Translations under genes and position numbers: made by a program | In this document: positions 29,460-40,205 of the stretch, piece after piece | Layout of the letters: every line of letters starts with the position of its first letter | Position numbering within the stretch: the stretch's first letter is position 1 | From: Kurthia sibirica | GTDB lineage: Bacteria > Bacillota > Bacilli > Bacillales_A > Planococcaceae | Assembly: GCF_003143975.1 (NCBI RefSeq) | Contig: NZ_QFVR01000001.1 | Coordinates: forward strand, 248,001 to 312,000 | DNA length: 64,000 bases | Direction: 5' to 3' | The notes under the pieces: model-generated | Told to the model about the DNA's origin: nothing | Seen by the model: only the letters and a program-made list of their open reading frames with translations | Database searches by the model: none

Positions 29460-29766
29460 AAATCGATATCCGAAGTGTCATATTTATTCTCAAGATAGTT
29501 GGCATGATGAAGCTTATATCATAGGGAATAAAAAAGGATTAGAAAAACTTCGAGATGCCATTAATCTGACTTTAGAAAAAGGAAACACGAAAAATGATTT
29601 TTGGCCTAAAGATTTAGAAGGATATGATGTACTGATAGCTTGTGTAGAAGATGAAGTACTTGATGATTTAGCGTTGCCATATAGTCCAGAATTCTATGAT
29701 CGTTTAGATGATGAAAAAGAAGCTTATACAGTTTTAAAAAAACCATATTATGCTCTAAAAGATTAA
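29452..29766 (+). CDS. Small acidic protein of unknown function, possibly immunity-like
   Basis: 104 residues starting MNENRYPKCHIYSQDSWH, with AAGGAGGATG just upstream, so it looks translatable. Acidic and without signal peptide or membrane helix. Proteins with the motif SQDSWHDEAYIIGN are small, accessory and often beside polymorphic-toxin debris; an immunity role is only a guess. A decayed second copy with high base identity lies at 44401-44565. Confidence 0.6.
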   Translation: MNENRYPKCHIYSQDSWHDEAYIIGNKKGLEKLRDAINLTLEKGNTKNDFWPKDLEGYDVLIACVEDEVLDDLALPYSPEFYDRLDDEKEAYTVLKKPYYALKD

Positions 29767-29800
29767 AAAATATTCTTAACGTTATAAAATAATTAAAACA

Positions 29801-30016
29801 AAAAGAAGTTCTGTAAGTTGAAAACACTTGGAAGTAAAATACACTCTTGAATATGTTTATCTGATACATGTCATCTTCAAATAACGTTCTCAAATCAAAG
29901 TTTGGGAACATATGAAAAAGCGATAAACGTTGATTTAACAGAGTTTTAAATTTTGAGAAAATGACTTTTCTCTGAAACTTCGAGTAGAAATCAAACTTTT
30001 CAACAGAACTTTTTTT
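29801..30016. repeat. MITE-like palindromic element
   Basis: Left end GAAGTTCTGTAAGTTGAAAA and right end TTTTCAACAGAACTTTTTTT form imperfect terminal inverted repeats (3-base gap). An internal hairpin GTTCTCAAA/TTTGGGAAC lies near 29891-29912. No coding frame. It abuts a decayed minus-strand gene at its right end. Confidence 0.45.
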
Positions 30017-30017
30017 A

Positions 30018-30215
30018 CGTTTATTGCTGCTTTTTTCCTAAAGAGCTAGATTTAGGCCTGACTACTTTTATTTGATTTTTATACCTTTTTCACCACTTTA
30101 TTATTACCATTACTTCTGGATAAGGTTCAGATTTCCATCCAGAAGTATGTAAAACATATTTGGAATCAATTACAATGGCTGTGTGTCCAGTAATTCCATT
30201 TTCTTTCTATTTATC
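30018..30215 (-). pseudogene. Remnant of a YiiX/NlpC-P60-like cysteine hydrolase
   Basis: Minus-strand translation gives GITGHTAIVIDSKYVLHTSG, then EPYPEVM, a stop, and further on IKVVRPKSSSLGKKAA. This order (GHTAIVI, HTSG, then VxRPKSSSLG) is like secreted permuted-papain/NlpC-P60-type hydrolases. Start and end are gone and a stop interrupts it. Confidence 0.45.
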
Positions 30216-30334
30216 GTATGCACTTCACTCTTTATAGAGGGATCAACTAGTAACATGACGATAGAGAAACATAATTTGTAATAAATAAGGTATATATAAA
30301 TTATACTATTATACTAAAAAACAATTGTTGTTAT

Positions 30335-30514
30335 TCATTTTGTTTTTTTAGTAGATTCAACTTTTCTAGCGATAAAGAAAATGATAACTGCTACAATACT
30401 TGCACTTATAATCGATACAATGAAATTTTTCAAGGTTAAAGAACCTGAAAAATAATTCAGTAAACTCACAATAAAAACACTTGATAAAACAGCGGTAATA
30501 ATTCTTGATGCCAA
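30335..30514 (-). CDS. Small membrane protein, TTG start
   Basis: 59-residue frame reading MASRIITAVLSSVFIVSLLN at the start, then a second hydrophobic segment IVSIISASIVAVIIFFI, ending RKVESTKKTK. Two predicted membrane helices with a basic tail (positive-inside). AAGGAG lies 10 bases before TTG 30514. An ATG six bases farther upstream is in another frame that stops after 17 codons. Unknown function; possibly a holin-like or toxin-like peptide, or a subunit of a lost system. Confidence 0.55.
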   Translation of the reverse strand: MASRIITAVLSSVFIVSLLNYFSGSLTLKNFIVSIISASIVAVIIFFIARKVESTKKTK

Positions 30515-30630
30515 TACATTTCAACTCCTTAGTATAGTAAAGTATACAGGAAATTAAAAAGACAAAACAGTATGAAATAACGTTTTAATTCCATGCGTAA
30601 AGGTAATGGTTCATAAAGGGAGGTAATAAT

Positions 30631-31365
30631 ATGTTAGCTTATAAGAGAAAAGGACAGGGACAACCCCTTGTGTTCATACATGGTTTTTTGAGTGGAGGTC
30701 AGAGTTTTCAATTTGTTGCGGATGATTTATCGGCACATTATGATGTCATCGTCGTTGATTTACCGGGGATTGGTCGTTCAGTAATGGAAAAAACACAATA
30801 TACGATTGAACAGTATGCCGAACAAATTGAAGAACTTTTACAGAGTATGGGTGTCTACAAGGCGATTTGGATTGGTCATTCGATGGGTGGATATATTGCT
30901 TTGGCGGCAGCACAACAAAAAATTGCTCATATGAAACAACTTGTCTTATTATTTTCTGGTGTTGGAGCAGATTCTGAAGAGGCGAAGAAAAAACGTCAAA
31001 GTCAACAACAAGAAATCGCTGAGCAAGGGACCGAGGCATTTGTCGACCGAATGATTAACAATTTCTTTCCACCAAATTCACCGCAAGAAGCAATTGAATT
31101 CATGCGAAATGTGGCAAAAGATGCGACTGCAGATGGAATGGACAATGAGCTTTGGGCAATGCAACATCGTGTAGATCAACAACAATTTATCAATACGACA
31201 ACACTACCAATTGCAATAATTGAAGGTGCTAACGATGATATTATGCCAAAAATTAATACGACAAATCAGTCAATTCAACGCATAGAAGTCCCTACTGGTC
31301 ATTTTGGTATGGCAGAAAATCCCCAAGCTGTGGCAGCAGCATTGAAAAAAGTATTCATAACCTAA
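30631..31365 (+). CDS. Alpha/beta hydrolase
   Basis: 244 residues. Nucleophile elbow GHSMGG (near residue 88), oxyanion region FIHGFLSGG, Asp in a GANDDIMP context and C-terminal His in PTGHFGMAE complete a catalytic triad. Cytoplasmic, no signal peptide. Resembles small esterases/haloperoxidase-like hydrolases; substrate unknown. AAGGGAGG precedes the ATG. Confidence 0.8.
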   Translation: MLAYKRKGQGQPLVFIHGFLSGGQSFQFVADDLSAHYDVIVVDLPGIGRSVMEKTQYTIEQYAEQIEELLQSMGVYKAIWIGHSMGGYIALAAAQQKIAHMKQLVLLFSGVGADSEEAKKKRQSQQQEIAEQGTEAFVDRMINNFFPPNSPQEAIEFMRNVAKDATADGMDNELWAMQHRVDQQQFINTTTLPIAIIEGANDDIMPKINTTNQSIQRIEVPTGHFGMAENPQAVAAALKKVFIT

Positions 31366-31845
31366 GACATGTAGTAATCCGCGTTAGGAAAATATATAAG
31401 AGAATATAATAGGCTCGTGTGAAAATTATGAATGCTGTTTTACGTTCGTATAGAGGGTTGATTACATTGGATTAGGAGGAAGAAAACAGGAGACATTAGT
31501 AAATAATATAGGGATTGGGAGCAGCTAAAAGCTGGTCCTTTTTTATTTGGTTTTGGTTAGGGGCAGGTGTTTTGAGAAGTGTCGACGGTTAAGGTCAGCA
31601 TTTTTTGCTGATTCTTTTAAAGATGAACGATCATCTATGTTTTTTTGAATCCAATATAGTGATTCTCCCATGTTTAATTATTTTACCAGATACGGAAATA
31701 GTAATGATGTATGTCTGTCATTTTTAGGTTAGTGCCTGGCGCTAGATGACTTTTTGTTCGGAAGAAATAATACATACATTACGATTTATCCGCCTAGATT
31801 TGTTATAATAACATATAATGAAATGCAAGAATGCGAGGTATTACA
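31366..31845 (+). other. Gene-free interval before mutS with two weak hairpins
   Basis: Contains CAGCT...AGCTG with TCC and T6 (about 31514-31546) and TCAGCA/TGCTGA with a T-rich tail (31595-31616), either of which may end the hydrolase transcript. TATAAT (31804-31809) is a plausible -10 for mutS, without a good -35. Nothing else recognised. Confidence 0.4.
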
Positions 31846-34452
31846 ATGACGACATATACACCGATGATTCAACAATACTTAGGCGTAAAAGAAGGGCATA
31901 AAGATGCTTTTTTATTTTATAGACTAGGTGATTTTTATGAAATGTTCTTTGACGATGCAACACGCGCATCCCAACTACTTGAAATTACGCTGACAAGCCG
32001 AGATGCTGGTATGAAAGAGCGCATACCAATGTGTGGTGTACCCCATCACGCTGCCAAAAATTATATTGAAACACTTGTTCAAAAAGGATATAAAGTAGCT
32101 ATTTGTGAACAAACAGAAGATCCAAAGCATGCCAAAGGTGTCGTGAGACGTGAGGTCGTACAAGTTGTGACACCTGGGACAATTATGGACGGGAAAGCCA
32201 TTGATCAAAAATCCAATTTATATATTGCAAGTGCCGTGAAAGTGGCTGCTGATTTTGGTGTAAGTTATTTAGATTTATCGACTGGAGAAGCATTCGCTAC
32301 ATATATTGAAGGAGATGCACGTGATTTATTACACTATTTACAATCGCTTCGCATCAAGGAATTAGTAGTGAGTACAGGACTTTTTGATGAACTATATGAA
32401 CTTGCTTCTGCGTATTCAATTGTGCTGTCCATTGAGGATGAGCTAGCAATAGATGTTGTACGCTATACGCCAGAAGTACCACAACCACTTCATGCGGCGG
32501 TTCAAAAATTAATGCATTATGTTACGAAAACACAAATGCGTGCATTGGATCATATTCAAGCATTTCAATTTATTGAAGCAAATTCGATTCTAAAAATAGA
32601 TACGCATTCTAAACGAAATCTAGAACTAATTCAATCTTTGCGAGGCGAGCAAAAAGGCTCCTTGCTTTGGTTATTAGATGATACGGTTACTGCTATGGGT
32701 GGGCGGAAATTAAAGCAATGGATTCATCAACCATTAGCAAGTCGTAAAGCGATTGAAAGTCGTCTGCAAATTGTCACGGAACTGTTAGAAAATTATTTTA
32801 TGCGTTTAGAGCTACAGGAATCATTAAAAAAAGTATATGATTTGGAACGTTTAGCGGGTCGTATTGCTTTTGGTAGTGTTGGAGGACGTGACTTAGCACA
32901 ACTGCGCGATTCTCTACGTCAAATCCCTGCAATCGAGAAAATGTTGGCTGATTCTAATGCGAATGAGCTGATGAAGTTAGGCAAGAAAATTGATAATTGT
33001 AGTGATATTGAACAGTTCTTAGCAGAAGCTATTACGGATAATCCACCAATTTCCATTAAGGAAGGTGATGTGATTCGTGAAGGGTATCATCATCAACTGG
33101 ATGACTATCGTTATGCTTCTCGAAACGGTAAAGATTGGATTGCACAGCTAGAACAAAAGGAACGTCAACTAACGGGTGTGAAAACTTTGAAAATCGGCTA
33201 TAACCGTATTTTTGGTTATTATATTGAACTAACAAAATCCAATGTTCACTTAGCTGATTTAACACGTTATGAACGCAAACAAACTTTAGCGAATGCTGAA
33301 CGCTATATTACGGATGAATTAAAAGAAAAAGAAGCAATTATTTTAAATGCACAGGAAAAAAGCCTTGAATTGGAATATGAGTTATTTACGGATATTCGCG
33401 AGAAAATCAAACCGTTTATTCCACGTATTCAAGCATTGGCTTCAACAATCAGTGAAGTTGATGTTTATGCCAGTTTTGCAACAATCGCCGAACGCTATCA
33501 ATTTACGAAGCCGCAGTTTCATGATGGCACAGCATTAAAAATTATAAATGGCCGTCATCCAGTCGTGGAAAAAATGATGAATAAATCATTATATGTACCA
33601 AATGATTGTATTCTCGCGACAGAAGAAAATATGATGCTTATTACGGGACCAAATATGTCTGGTAAATCGACATTTATGCGTCAAGTGGCATTAATCCAAG
33701 TTATGGCTCAAATTGGCTGTTATGTACCTGCAGAAGAAGCTGTGTTACCAATCACGGATCAGATTTTCACACGCATTGGTGCAGCGGATGATTTAGCAGG
33801 TGGGCAAAGTACATTTATGGTAGAGATGCTCGAATCGCAACATGCAATTGTGAATGCGACAGAACGGAGTTTATTATTATTTGATGAAATTGGGCGTGGT
33901 ACATCAACATATGATGGAATGTCCTTAGCACAGGCGATGATGGAATATATTCATAAAGAGATTGGTGCGAACACATTATTTTCAACGCATTATCATGAGT
34001 TGACTGCTCTGGAACAGGCGTTGCCTAAATTACGCAATGTTCATGTAGCAGCTGCGGAGCAAGATGGGAAAGTGGTATTCCTTCATAAAGTGAAAGAAGG
34101 TCCAGCCGATCAGTCTTATGGTATCCATGTAGCAGAATTAGCAGAGCTACCACCAGCGATTATCGAACGCGCCCGTCAGTTACTAGCAATTTTTGAAGCC
34201 GCTGATTCAGATGAACCAGTAGTAATCGAGAAAATTGTCGAGCGGATTGTGGAAAAAGAAGTGGCTGTACCACAAAAAGAAGACCAGTCCAATCAGCTGT
34301 CATTTTTTGCAGAGCACAAGGAAGAACCACAGCACTATGATGCAACAGAGCAAGAAGTAATTGCAGAGTTAAAGGCAATGAATATTTCTGGTACGACACC
34401 GATGGATGCATTGCAACTCATTTATAAATTACAGCAAGCATTATTAAAATAA
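31846..34452 (+). CDS. mutS: DNA mismatch repair protein MutS
   Basis: 868 residues from ATG 31846 (GCGAGG upstream). Mismatch-binding Phe-x-Glu motif in GDFYEMF near residue 34, connector and clamp domains, ATPase with Walker A GPNMSGKST near 602, Walker B LLLFDEIGRGTS, and C-terminal QLSFFAEHK, a beta-clamp-binding-like motif, near 820. Forms the repair unit with mutL 17 bases downstream. Confidence 0.98.
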   Translation: MTTYTPMIQQYLGVKEGHKDAFLFYRLGDFYEMFFDDATRASQLLEITLTSRDAGMKERIPMCGVPHHAAKNYIETLVQKGYKVAICEQTEDPKHAKGVVRREVVQVVTPGTIMDGKAIDQKSNLYIASAVKVAADFGVSYLDLSTGEAFATYIEGDARDLLHYLQSLRIKELVVSTGLFDELYELASAYSIVLSIEDELAIDVVRYTPEVPQPLHAAVQKLMHYVTKTQMRALDHIQAFQFIEANSILKIDTHSKRNLELIQSLRGEQKGSLLWLLDDTVTAMGGRKLKQWIHQPLASRKAIESRLQIVTELLENYFMRLELQESLKKVYDLERLAGRIAFGSVGGRDLAQLRDSLRQIPAIEKMLADSNANELMKLGKKIDNCSDIEQFLAEAITDNPPISIKEGDVIREGYHHQLDDYRYASRNGKDWIAQLEQKERQLTGVKTLKIGYNRIFGYYIELTKSNVHLADLTRYERKQTLANAERYITDELKEKEAIILNAQEKSLELEYELFTDIREKIKPFIPRIQALASTISEVDVYASFATIAERYQFTKPQFHDGTALKIINGRHPVVEKMMNKSLYVPNDCILATEENMMLITGPNMSGKSTFMRQVALIQVMAQIGCYVPAEEAVLPITDQIFTRIGAADDLAGGQSTFMVEMLESQHAIVNATERSLLLFDEIGRGTSTYDGMSLAQAMMEYIHKEIGANTLFSTHYHELTALEQALPKLRNVHVAAAEQDGKVVFLHKVKEGPADQSYGIHVAELAELPPAIIERARQLLAIFEAADSDEPVVIEKIVERIVEKEVAVPQKEDQSNQLSFFAEHKEEPQHYDATEQEVIAELKAMNISGTTPMDALQLIYKLQQALLK

Positions 34453-34469
34453 TAGAAGGAGGGGTTTGC

Positions 34470-36356
34470 ATGGGGCAAATTCATATAATGGATGAATTAT
34501 TATCTAATAAAATTGCAGCTGGTGAAGTAGTTGAGAGACCGACATCTGTTGTTAAAGAACTCGTAGAAAATGCCGTTGATGCAGGCAGTACCTCAATTGA
34601 AATTTTATTGGAAGATGCGGGGCTTACAACAATTCAAGTTATCGACAATGGTCATGGGATGAGTGCTGAAGATGCACTTGTATCATTCATGCGCCATGCA
34701 ACAAGCAAAATTAACAACGAATATGATTTATTTCGTATACGAACATTAGGTTTCCGTGGTGAGGCGCTTGCATCAATTGCATCGGTGTCCAAGGTCAAGT
34801 TAGAAACATCAGATGGTGAAGAAGGTATAGCGGTGACAATTGAGGGTGGACATACTGTAGAACAACGCCCTGGCTCATTACGTAAAGGAACTGCTATTAC
34901 TGTTGCACAATTATTTTATAATACACCTGCTCGATTAAAATATATGAAAACAATTCAAACGGAACTCGGTCATACAATTGATTTAATCAACCGACTAGCT
35001 CTTTGTTATCCGACTATTGCTTTTAAACTAATGCACCATGACCATCTATTATTACAAACAAATGGTCGCGGTGACTTACAGCAGGTGTTGGCAGCCATAT
35101 ATGGTGTGGCAAATGCCAAGAAAATGGTTTATTTTGAAGGGCAGTCAAATGATTACAAAATTTATGGGTATACAACGATTCCAGAAATAACACGCGCTTC
35201 AAAAAATTATATGTCTATTTTTGTGAATGGTCGCTGGGTTAAACATTATACAGTTCAAAAATCATTAATCGACGCTTATCATACATTTTTACCAATTGGA
35301 CGTGCACCAATATCGGTCATTCATATTGAAGGGGACCCTCATTTAACAGATGTTAATGTCCACCCAGCTAAACAGCAAATTCGTTTAAGCAAAGAGGGCG
35401 ATTTGATGGCTTTAATTGAAAAAACCGTTCATGCAGCCATTCGTGTGAAGATGCAAGCACCAGAAGTAGAACAAAAAAAGAAAAAATTTGCCCAATCAAC
35501 AGAACAAGTAAACTTTTGGAAAAATATTGACTATGCCAATACACCAATGGCCCAATTTGGTGACAAACCACGTGCAGCTGTTGTACAAGAGCAACAAAAA
35601 GACTTTTTAATGCCCGATGAGCCGATAAAAGCACGAGAAAATAGTTTGACAGATGAAGAAACTTGGGAACAAGTAGTAAATAGAGATTTGTTGTCAAATA
35701 CAGATAACTCTGAAGATGACAGTACGGCGTCGAGCATAATGGATGAGTCACAATCTCTTAAACAGCAAGAGCCATTTCCTACATTAGAAATTATCGGTCA
35801 AATTCATGGTACGTATATTATTGGGCAAAGCATGGATGGTTTTTATTTAATTGATCAACATGCTGCACAAGAGCGTATTAAGTATGAGTTTTACAAAGAG
35901 AAAGTCGGGCAAGTTGATGCACAGGAAAAACAAGCACTATTATTTCCTTTGACATTCCATTACTCAGCAGATGAAGCAATGACATTAATGGAGTTAAAAG
36001 AATCGCTTGATGATGTTGGGGTGTTTTTAGAAGAATTTGGTCAAAATACATTCGTCGTGCGTGATTATCCTACTTGGTTTCCGAAAGGACTTGAACAGGA
36101 TATTATTGAAGATTTAATCGAGCAAGTGTTAAAAAATAGCACAGCAGATATAAAAAAACTGCGTGAAGCCGCCGCCATTATGATGAGCTGTAAAAAATCT
36201 ATTAAAGCTAATCACTTTTTAGATAAACCGCAGATGGAAAGACTTTTAAATGATTTGAAAACATGTGAAAATCCGTTCACATGTCCACATGGTAGACCTG
36301 TAATCGTCCATTTTAGAACGTATGAAATTGAAAAGATGTTCAAACGTGTAATGTAG
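34470..36356 (+). CDS. mutL: DNA mismatch repair protein MutL
   Basis: 628 residues. N-terminal GHKL ATPase (LVENAVDAGST, DNGHGM, FRGEAL), variable acidic linker (~345-430) and C-terminal endonuclease domain with DQHAAQERIKYE and CPHGRP, the motifs of the nicking MutL type found where MutH is absent. AGAAGGAGGGG precedes ATG 34470. Confidence 0.98.
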   Translation: MGQIHIMDELLSNKIAAGEVVERPTSVVKELVENAVDAGSTSIEILLEDAGLTTIQVIDNGHGMSAEDALVSFMRHATSKINNEYDLFRIRTLGFRGEALASIASVSKVKLETSDGEEGIAVTIEGGHTVEQRPGSLRKGTAITVAQLFYNTPARLKYMKTIQTELGHTIDLINRLALCYPTIAFKLMHHDHLLLQTNGRGDLQQVLAAIYGVANAKKMVYFEGQSNDYKIYGYTTIPEITRASKNYMSIFVNGRWVKHYTVQKSLIDAYHTFLPIGRAPISVIHIEGDPHLTDVNVHPAKQQIRLSKEGDLMALIEKTVHAAIRVKMQAPEVEQKKKKFAQSTEQVNFWKNIDYANTPMAQFGDKPRAAVVQEQQKDFLMPDEPIKARENSLTDEETWEQVVNRDLLSNTDNSEDDSTASSIMDESQSLKQQEPFPTLEIIGQIHGTYIIGQSMDGFYLIDQHAAQERIKYEFYKEKVGQVDAQEKQALLFPLTFHYSADEAMTLMELKESLDDVGVFLEEFGQNTFVVRDYPTWFPKGLEQDIIEDLIEQVLKNSTADIKKLREAAAIMMSCKKSIKANHFLDKPQMERLLNDLKTCENPFTCPHGRPVIVHFRTYEIEKMFKRVM

Positions 36357-36372
36357 AGAGGAAGGATGACCT

Positions 36373-38034
36373 ATGTTTTCAGCAGCGCAAAGAAATGACA
36401 AAATCGATTTATTAGATAGGTATTCATATGATGTACTTGTAATAGGTGGCGGAATAACCGGAGCAGGAATTGCTTTAGATGCCGTATCGAGAGGCATGAG
36501 TGTGGCACTTGTGGATATGCAGGATTTTTCTGCAGGGACATCAAGTCGCTCGACAAAATTAATTCATGGTGGGCTACGTTATTTAAAACAATTGCAAGTT
36601 GGGATCGTTGCAGAGGTGGGAAGAGAGCGAGCAATCGTCTATGAAAATGGTGTGCATATTACGACGCCTTTAGGAATGCTACTCCCTTTTTATGCTGGTG
36701 GACAATTTGGACCTGCTAGTACTTCTTTAGGTTTGATGCTCTATGATCGATTGGCTGGTGTGAAGAAAAAAGAACGCCGTAAAATGCTGTCGGTCAAAGA
36801 AACATTGCAAAAGGAACCACTATTAAAAAGTGATGGATTAAAAGGTGGCGGTCATTATATTGAGTACCGTACCGATGATGCTCGTTTGACAATTGAAGTG
36901 TTGAAGAAAGCCGTAGAATTAGGTGCTGTCGCATTGAATTATATGAAGGTCACGGAACTTATCTACAACGATAAAAAGCAAGTGTGTGGGGCAAAAGCTA
37001 CGGATCAAATAAAAAATAAACAAATCACAATTGCTGCGACATCAGTTGTTAATGCAACAGGCCCTTGGGTTGATGCGATGAGACAATTGGATGTTGTATC
37101 AAATAACAAAAAACTGACGATGACAAAAGGCGTGCATATTGTCATTGATCAAAGTGTATTTCCATTACAACAAGCAGTCTATTTTGATACACCAGACAAG
37201 CGAATGGTCTTTGCAATACCACGTGAAGGGAAGGCCTATATCGGAACAACAGATACATTTTACGATAATAATCCAATTCATCCTGTCGCAACAAATGAAG
37301 ATATTGCCTATTTGTTACAAGCGGTGCATTATATTTTCCCTAAACTGCAAATTACGCAAAAAGATGTGGAGTCGAGTTGGGCTGGAGTTCGACCACTTAT
37401 TTATGAGGAAGGTAAAGATCCTTCTGAAATTTCTCGTCACGATGAAATTTGGGAAGCGCCAACTGGTTTGTTAACAATTGCTGGTGGGAAGCTCACTGGT
37501 TATCGCAAAATGGCAGCAGATATTGTCGATAAAATTGCTAAACGCCCGGGCTATAAACTCTTTAAAGAATGTTCGACCAAAAATCTATCGTTATCGGGTG
37601 CAGATATGATTAACAGCTCAAATTTTGAAGCGTATATTGCATTCAAAGCTTCAGAAGGCGTAGAAAATGGTTTGACAAAACAAATCGCAGAAAATTTAAC
37701 ACGTAAATATGGTACAAATATCGATCAAATTTTCAAAATATTACGCGTGACGAAAAGTGACTATACGAACCGAGGGCTACCAGTAGAACTCTACTTGCAA
37801 ATAATGTATGCTATGCAATTTGAAATGGCTTATACACCAGCTGATGTACTCGTAAGAAGAACGGGTAAAATGTATTTTGATATTGAAGCGATTCACCAAT
37901 ACAAAGATGAAATAATTGAACTAATGTCCGACTTTTTACAATATACTGAAGCGGAAGAATCAGTTAAACGCGTTGAATTGGATCAATTATTATTTGATGC
38001 ATCACATTTTGCAAAGGAAGGTATCTATGAATAA
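36373..38034 (+). CDS. glpD: Glycerol-3-phosphate dehydrogenase
   Basis: 553-residue membrane-associated flavoenzyme oxidising glycerol-3-phosphate to dihydroxyacetone phosphate and passing electrons to menaquinone. FAD dinucleotide fold [13 protein letters not shown] near residue 20 and the family motif [17 protein letters not shown] near 56. It lies 16 bases after mutL, so it may be co-transcribed with mismatch repair; glpF, glpK and glpP are not nearby. Confidence 0.96.
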   Translation: MFSAAQRNDKIDLLDRYSYDVLVIGGGITGAGIALDAVSRGMSVALVDMQDFSAGTSSRSTKLIHGGLRYLKQLQVGIVAEVGRERAIVYENGVHITTPLGMLLPFYAGGQFGPASTSLGLMLYDRLAGVKKKERRKMLSVKETLQKEPLLKSDGLKGGGHYIEYRTDDARLTIEVLKKAVELGAVALNYMKVTELIYNDKKQVCGAKATDQIKNKQITIAATSVVNATGPWVDAMRQLDVVSNNKKLTMTKGVHIVIDQSVFPLQQAVYFDTPDKRMVFAIPREGKAYIGTTDTFYDNNPIHPVATNEDIAYLLQAVHYIFPKLQITQKDVESSWAGVRPLIYEEGKDPSEISRHDEIWEAPTGLLTIAGGKLTGYRKMAADIVDKIAKRPGYKLFKECSTKNLSLSGADMINSSNFEAYIAFKASEGVENGLTKQIAENLTRKYGTNIDQIFKILRVTKSDYTNRGLPVELYLQIMYAMQFEMAYTPADVLVRRTGKMYFDIEAIHQYKDEIIELMSDFLQYTEAEESVKRVELDQLLFDASHFAKEGIYE

Positions 38035-38977
38035 AACACAGAGAGAAATTCAAGGGGTGGACGGACATATAATTGTTGCAACGCTTTATATGCCGCAAAC
38101 AACAGAGATTAAAGGTCATATTCACATATTTCATGGTATGGCAGAACACCAGGAACGCTATGAAAAGTTCGCTCGATTTTTGGTAGAGCATCACTATATC
38201 GTGTCAACACATGATCATAGAGGTCATGGTCAAACAGCAGCTATTAACAACGCACAATATGGTTTTTTTACAAAAGAAAATGGATTTGATCAGATTGTCG
38301 AAGATGCGCATACTGTTATTGAACAATTACGTAGTGGTCAGGATTGGCCAAAGGTCATTATTTTAGGGCATTCAATGGGGTCATTTGTTGCTCGAAGATA
38401 TATCCAATTATATAGTGAAGAAGTGAAAAAAGTAATTATTATGGGGACAGCAGGTATTAATTCATCGCATCGTATGGGGTTGGTTGCTGCGAAATTATTG
38501 GCAGCAAACAAAGGTCCAAATGAGCTAGCTGTGCTATTAGAAAAAATCTCTTTTGGCTCTTATAATAACAAAATTAGCAATCGTAACTCACCGTCGGATT
38601 GGTTATCTTCGGATGAAGAAGAAGTGCGCAAGTATATAGAGGATGAATTATGTGGCTTCACCTGTACAAATCAATTTTATGTCGACCTTCTTTCAGGGAT
38701 TATCTTAATTTCGAAAGAAACGGAAGTAAATAAAATTCGCAAAGATTTACCCATTTTATTAATCAGTGGTAAAGACGACCCCGTCGGTGAATATGGCAAG
38801 GGTGTATGGCGCGTAGCGAAGCAATATTATCATGCGGGTATTACCCATGTTGCCGTTCATTTATTAGAAAGAAAACGACATGAAATTCTGAATGAAGTGA
38901 ACAATGAAGTAGTTTATCAAACAATATTAAAATGGTTGGAGAAAAAAGGACATGACAGAGCAGCAACAGCAGTATGA
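38027..38977 (+). CDS. Alpha/beta hydrolase, monoacylglycerol lipase/lysophospholipase-like
   Basis: 316 residues from ATG 38027 (AAAGGAAGG upstream), overlapping glpD by 8 bases. Hydrolase_4 features: [11 protein letters not shown] near residue 37, nucleophile GHSMGS near 107, Asp in SGKDDPVG and a late His (RHEIL). Placement between glpD and miaA suggests lipid or glycerol ester turnover (inference). Confidence 0.85.
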   Translation: MNKTQREIQGVDGHIIVATLYMPQTTEIKGHIHIFHGMAEHQERYEKFARFLVEHHYIVSTHDHRGHGQTAAINNAQYGFFTKENGFDQIVEDAHTVIEQLRSGQDWPKVIILGHSMGSFVARRYIQLYSEEVKKVIIMGTAGINSSHRMGLVAAKLLAANKGPNELAVLLEKISFGSYNNKISNRNSPSDWLSSDEEEVRKYIEDELCGFTCTNQFYVDLLSGIILISKETEVNKIRKDLPILLISGKDDPVGEYGKGVWRVAKQYYHAGITHVAVHLLERKRHEILNEVNNEVVYQTILKWLEKKGHDRAATAV

Positions 38978-39884
38978 TGTACTGGCGATTGTAGGACCTA
39001 CAGCAGTAGGTAAAACAGCGTTAAGTATACAATTAGCACAAAAGTTAAATGGTGAAATAATAAATGGTGACTCGATGCAAGTATATAAAGATTTAAATAT
39101 TGGCACGGCAAAGATTACAGTTGAAGAAATGGCTGGTGTACCGCATCATCTTATTGATGTTAAAGAAGCACATGAATCTTTTTCTGTTGCGGAGTTCCAA
39201 CAGTTAGTAAGAGAAAAAATTGCAGATATTCAAAGTAGAGGAAAGCTACCAATTATCGTAGGCGGTACGGGTCTCTACATTCAAGCAGTACTATACGATT
39301 TTCGTTTTACAGAAGAAAAAATTGATACGGCAGTTCGCGAAGCATATTATGAGCAATTGGAACAAGTAGGCCCAGAAGCCATGCATGCTAAACTGATGGC
39401 TGTAGATCCTGAAACAGCAGCAATCATTCATCCAAATAATACACGTCGTGTTTTACGTGCTTTAGAAATGGCAGAGCATGGCGAAGTGATGAAATCAAGC
39501 GAAGAAGCTCAACAAGGCAATCGTCCACTCTACAATCATTATATAATCGGATTAAATAGAGAGCGAGCGCAATTGTATGAGCGAATCAATCTACGAGTCA
39601 ATAACATGCTCGAAAAAGGACTTTTAGAAGAAGTGACAGCTCTCCACGAAGCGGGTCTACGTGACTGTCAGTCAATGTCGGCAATTGGTTACAAAGAGTT
39701 GTATGCCTATTTAGAAGATCGTTATACATTGGAAGATGCAGTTGAAAAGTTAAAACAAAATTCTCGACGTTATGCGAAAAGACAACTCACTTATTTCAAA
39801 AATAAATTAGATGTGACATGGTTTGATGTCACGGAAGAAAATAATATGCTGTTATGTACTATTTTAGGTAAAATTAGGGTATAA
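38952..39884 (+). CDS. miaA: tRNA dimethylallyltransferase MiaA
   Basis: 310 residues; transfers the dimethylallyl group to A37 of tRNAs reading UNN codons. P-loop GPTAVGKT near residue 14, [27 protein letters not shown]. Overlaps the hydrolase gene by 26 bases. Product is the substrate of MiaB in the same window. Confidence 0.97.
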   Translation: MTEQQQQYDVLAIVGPTAVGKTALSIQLAQKLNGEIINGDSMQVYKDLNIGTAKITVEEMAGVPHHLIDVKEAHESFSVAEFQQLVREKIADIQSRGKLPIIVGGTGLYIQAVLYDFRFTEEKIDTAVREAYYEQLEQVGPEAMHAKLMAVDPETAAIIHPNNTRRVLRALEMAEHGEVMKSSEEAQQGNRPLYNHYIIGLNRERAQLYERINLRVNNMLEKGLLEEVTALHEAGLRDCQSMSAIGYKELYAYLEDRYTLEDAVEKLKQNSRRYAKRQLTYFKNKLDVTWFDVTEENNMLLCTILGKIRV

Positions 39885-39930
39885 AGGTTTATAGGAGAGA
39901 AAGAAGCTTATAAATCTAAGGGGGATGTAC

Positions 39931-40158
39931 ATGAAATCGGTTAATTTACAAGATATGTACTTAAATCAGTTGCGCAAGAACTCAATTTTTCTGACAGTTT
40001 TTTTATTAAATGGTTTTCAATTAAAAGGAACGATTAAGTCTTTTGATAATTTTACTATTTTATTAGAGGCGGAAGGAAAACAAAATTTGATCTTCAAACA
40101 TGCGATTTCAACTTTCTCACCCGCAAAAGCCGTAGAATTAGATGGCAATGATGAATAA
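39931..40158 (+). CDS. hfq: RNA chaperone Hfq
   Basis: 75 residues. ATG 39931 chosen because AAGGGGG (39918-39924) is 6 bases upstream; ATG 39925 is too close. Sm1 ([17 protein letters not shown]) and Sm2 ([10 protein letters not shown]) motifs intact; the C-terminus is short, as usual in Firmicutes. Follows miaA as in many bacteria. Confidence 0.96.
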   Translation: MKSVNLQDMYLNQLRKNSIFLTVFLLNGFQLKGTIKSFDNFTILLEAEGKQNLIFKHAISTFSPAKAVELDGNDE

Positions 40159-40164
40159 ATAGCT

Positions 40165-40205
40165 AAAGCGCACACATGGATTGCTTGATCATGTGTGCGC
40201 TTTTT
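40165..40205 (+). terminator. hfq terminator
   Basis: AAAGCGCACACATG pairs with CATGTGTGCGCTTT around an 11-base loop, followed by T. The following 300 bases (40206-40504) hold nothing recognised beyond AT-rich sequence. Confidence 0.93.

Noticed and set aside
35368..35751. 127-codon minus-strand frame opposite mutL
   Set aside because: Lies over the mutL linker; mutL is unambiguous and the antisense product shows no domain.
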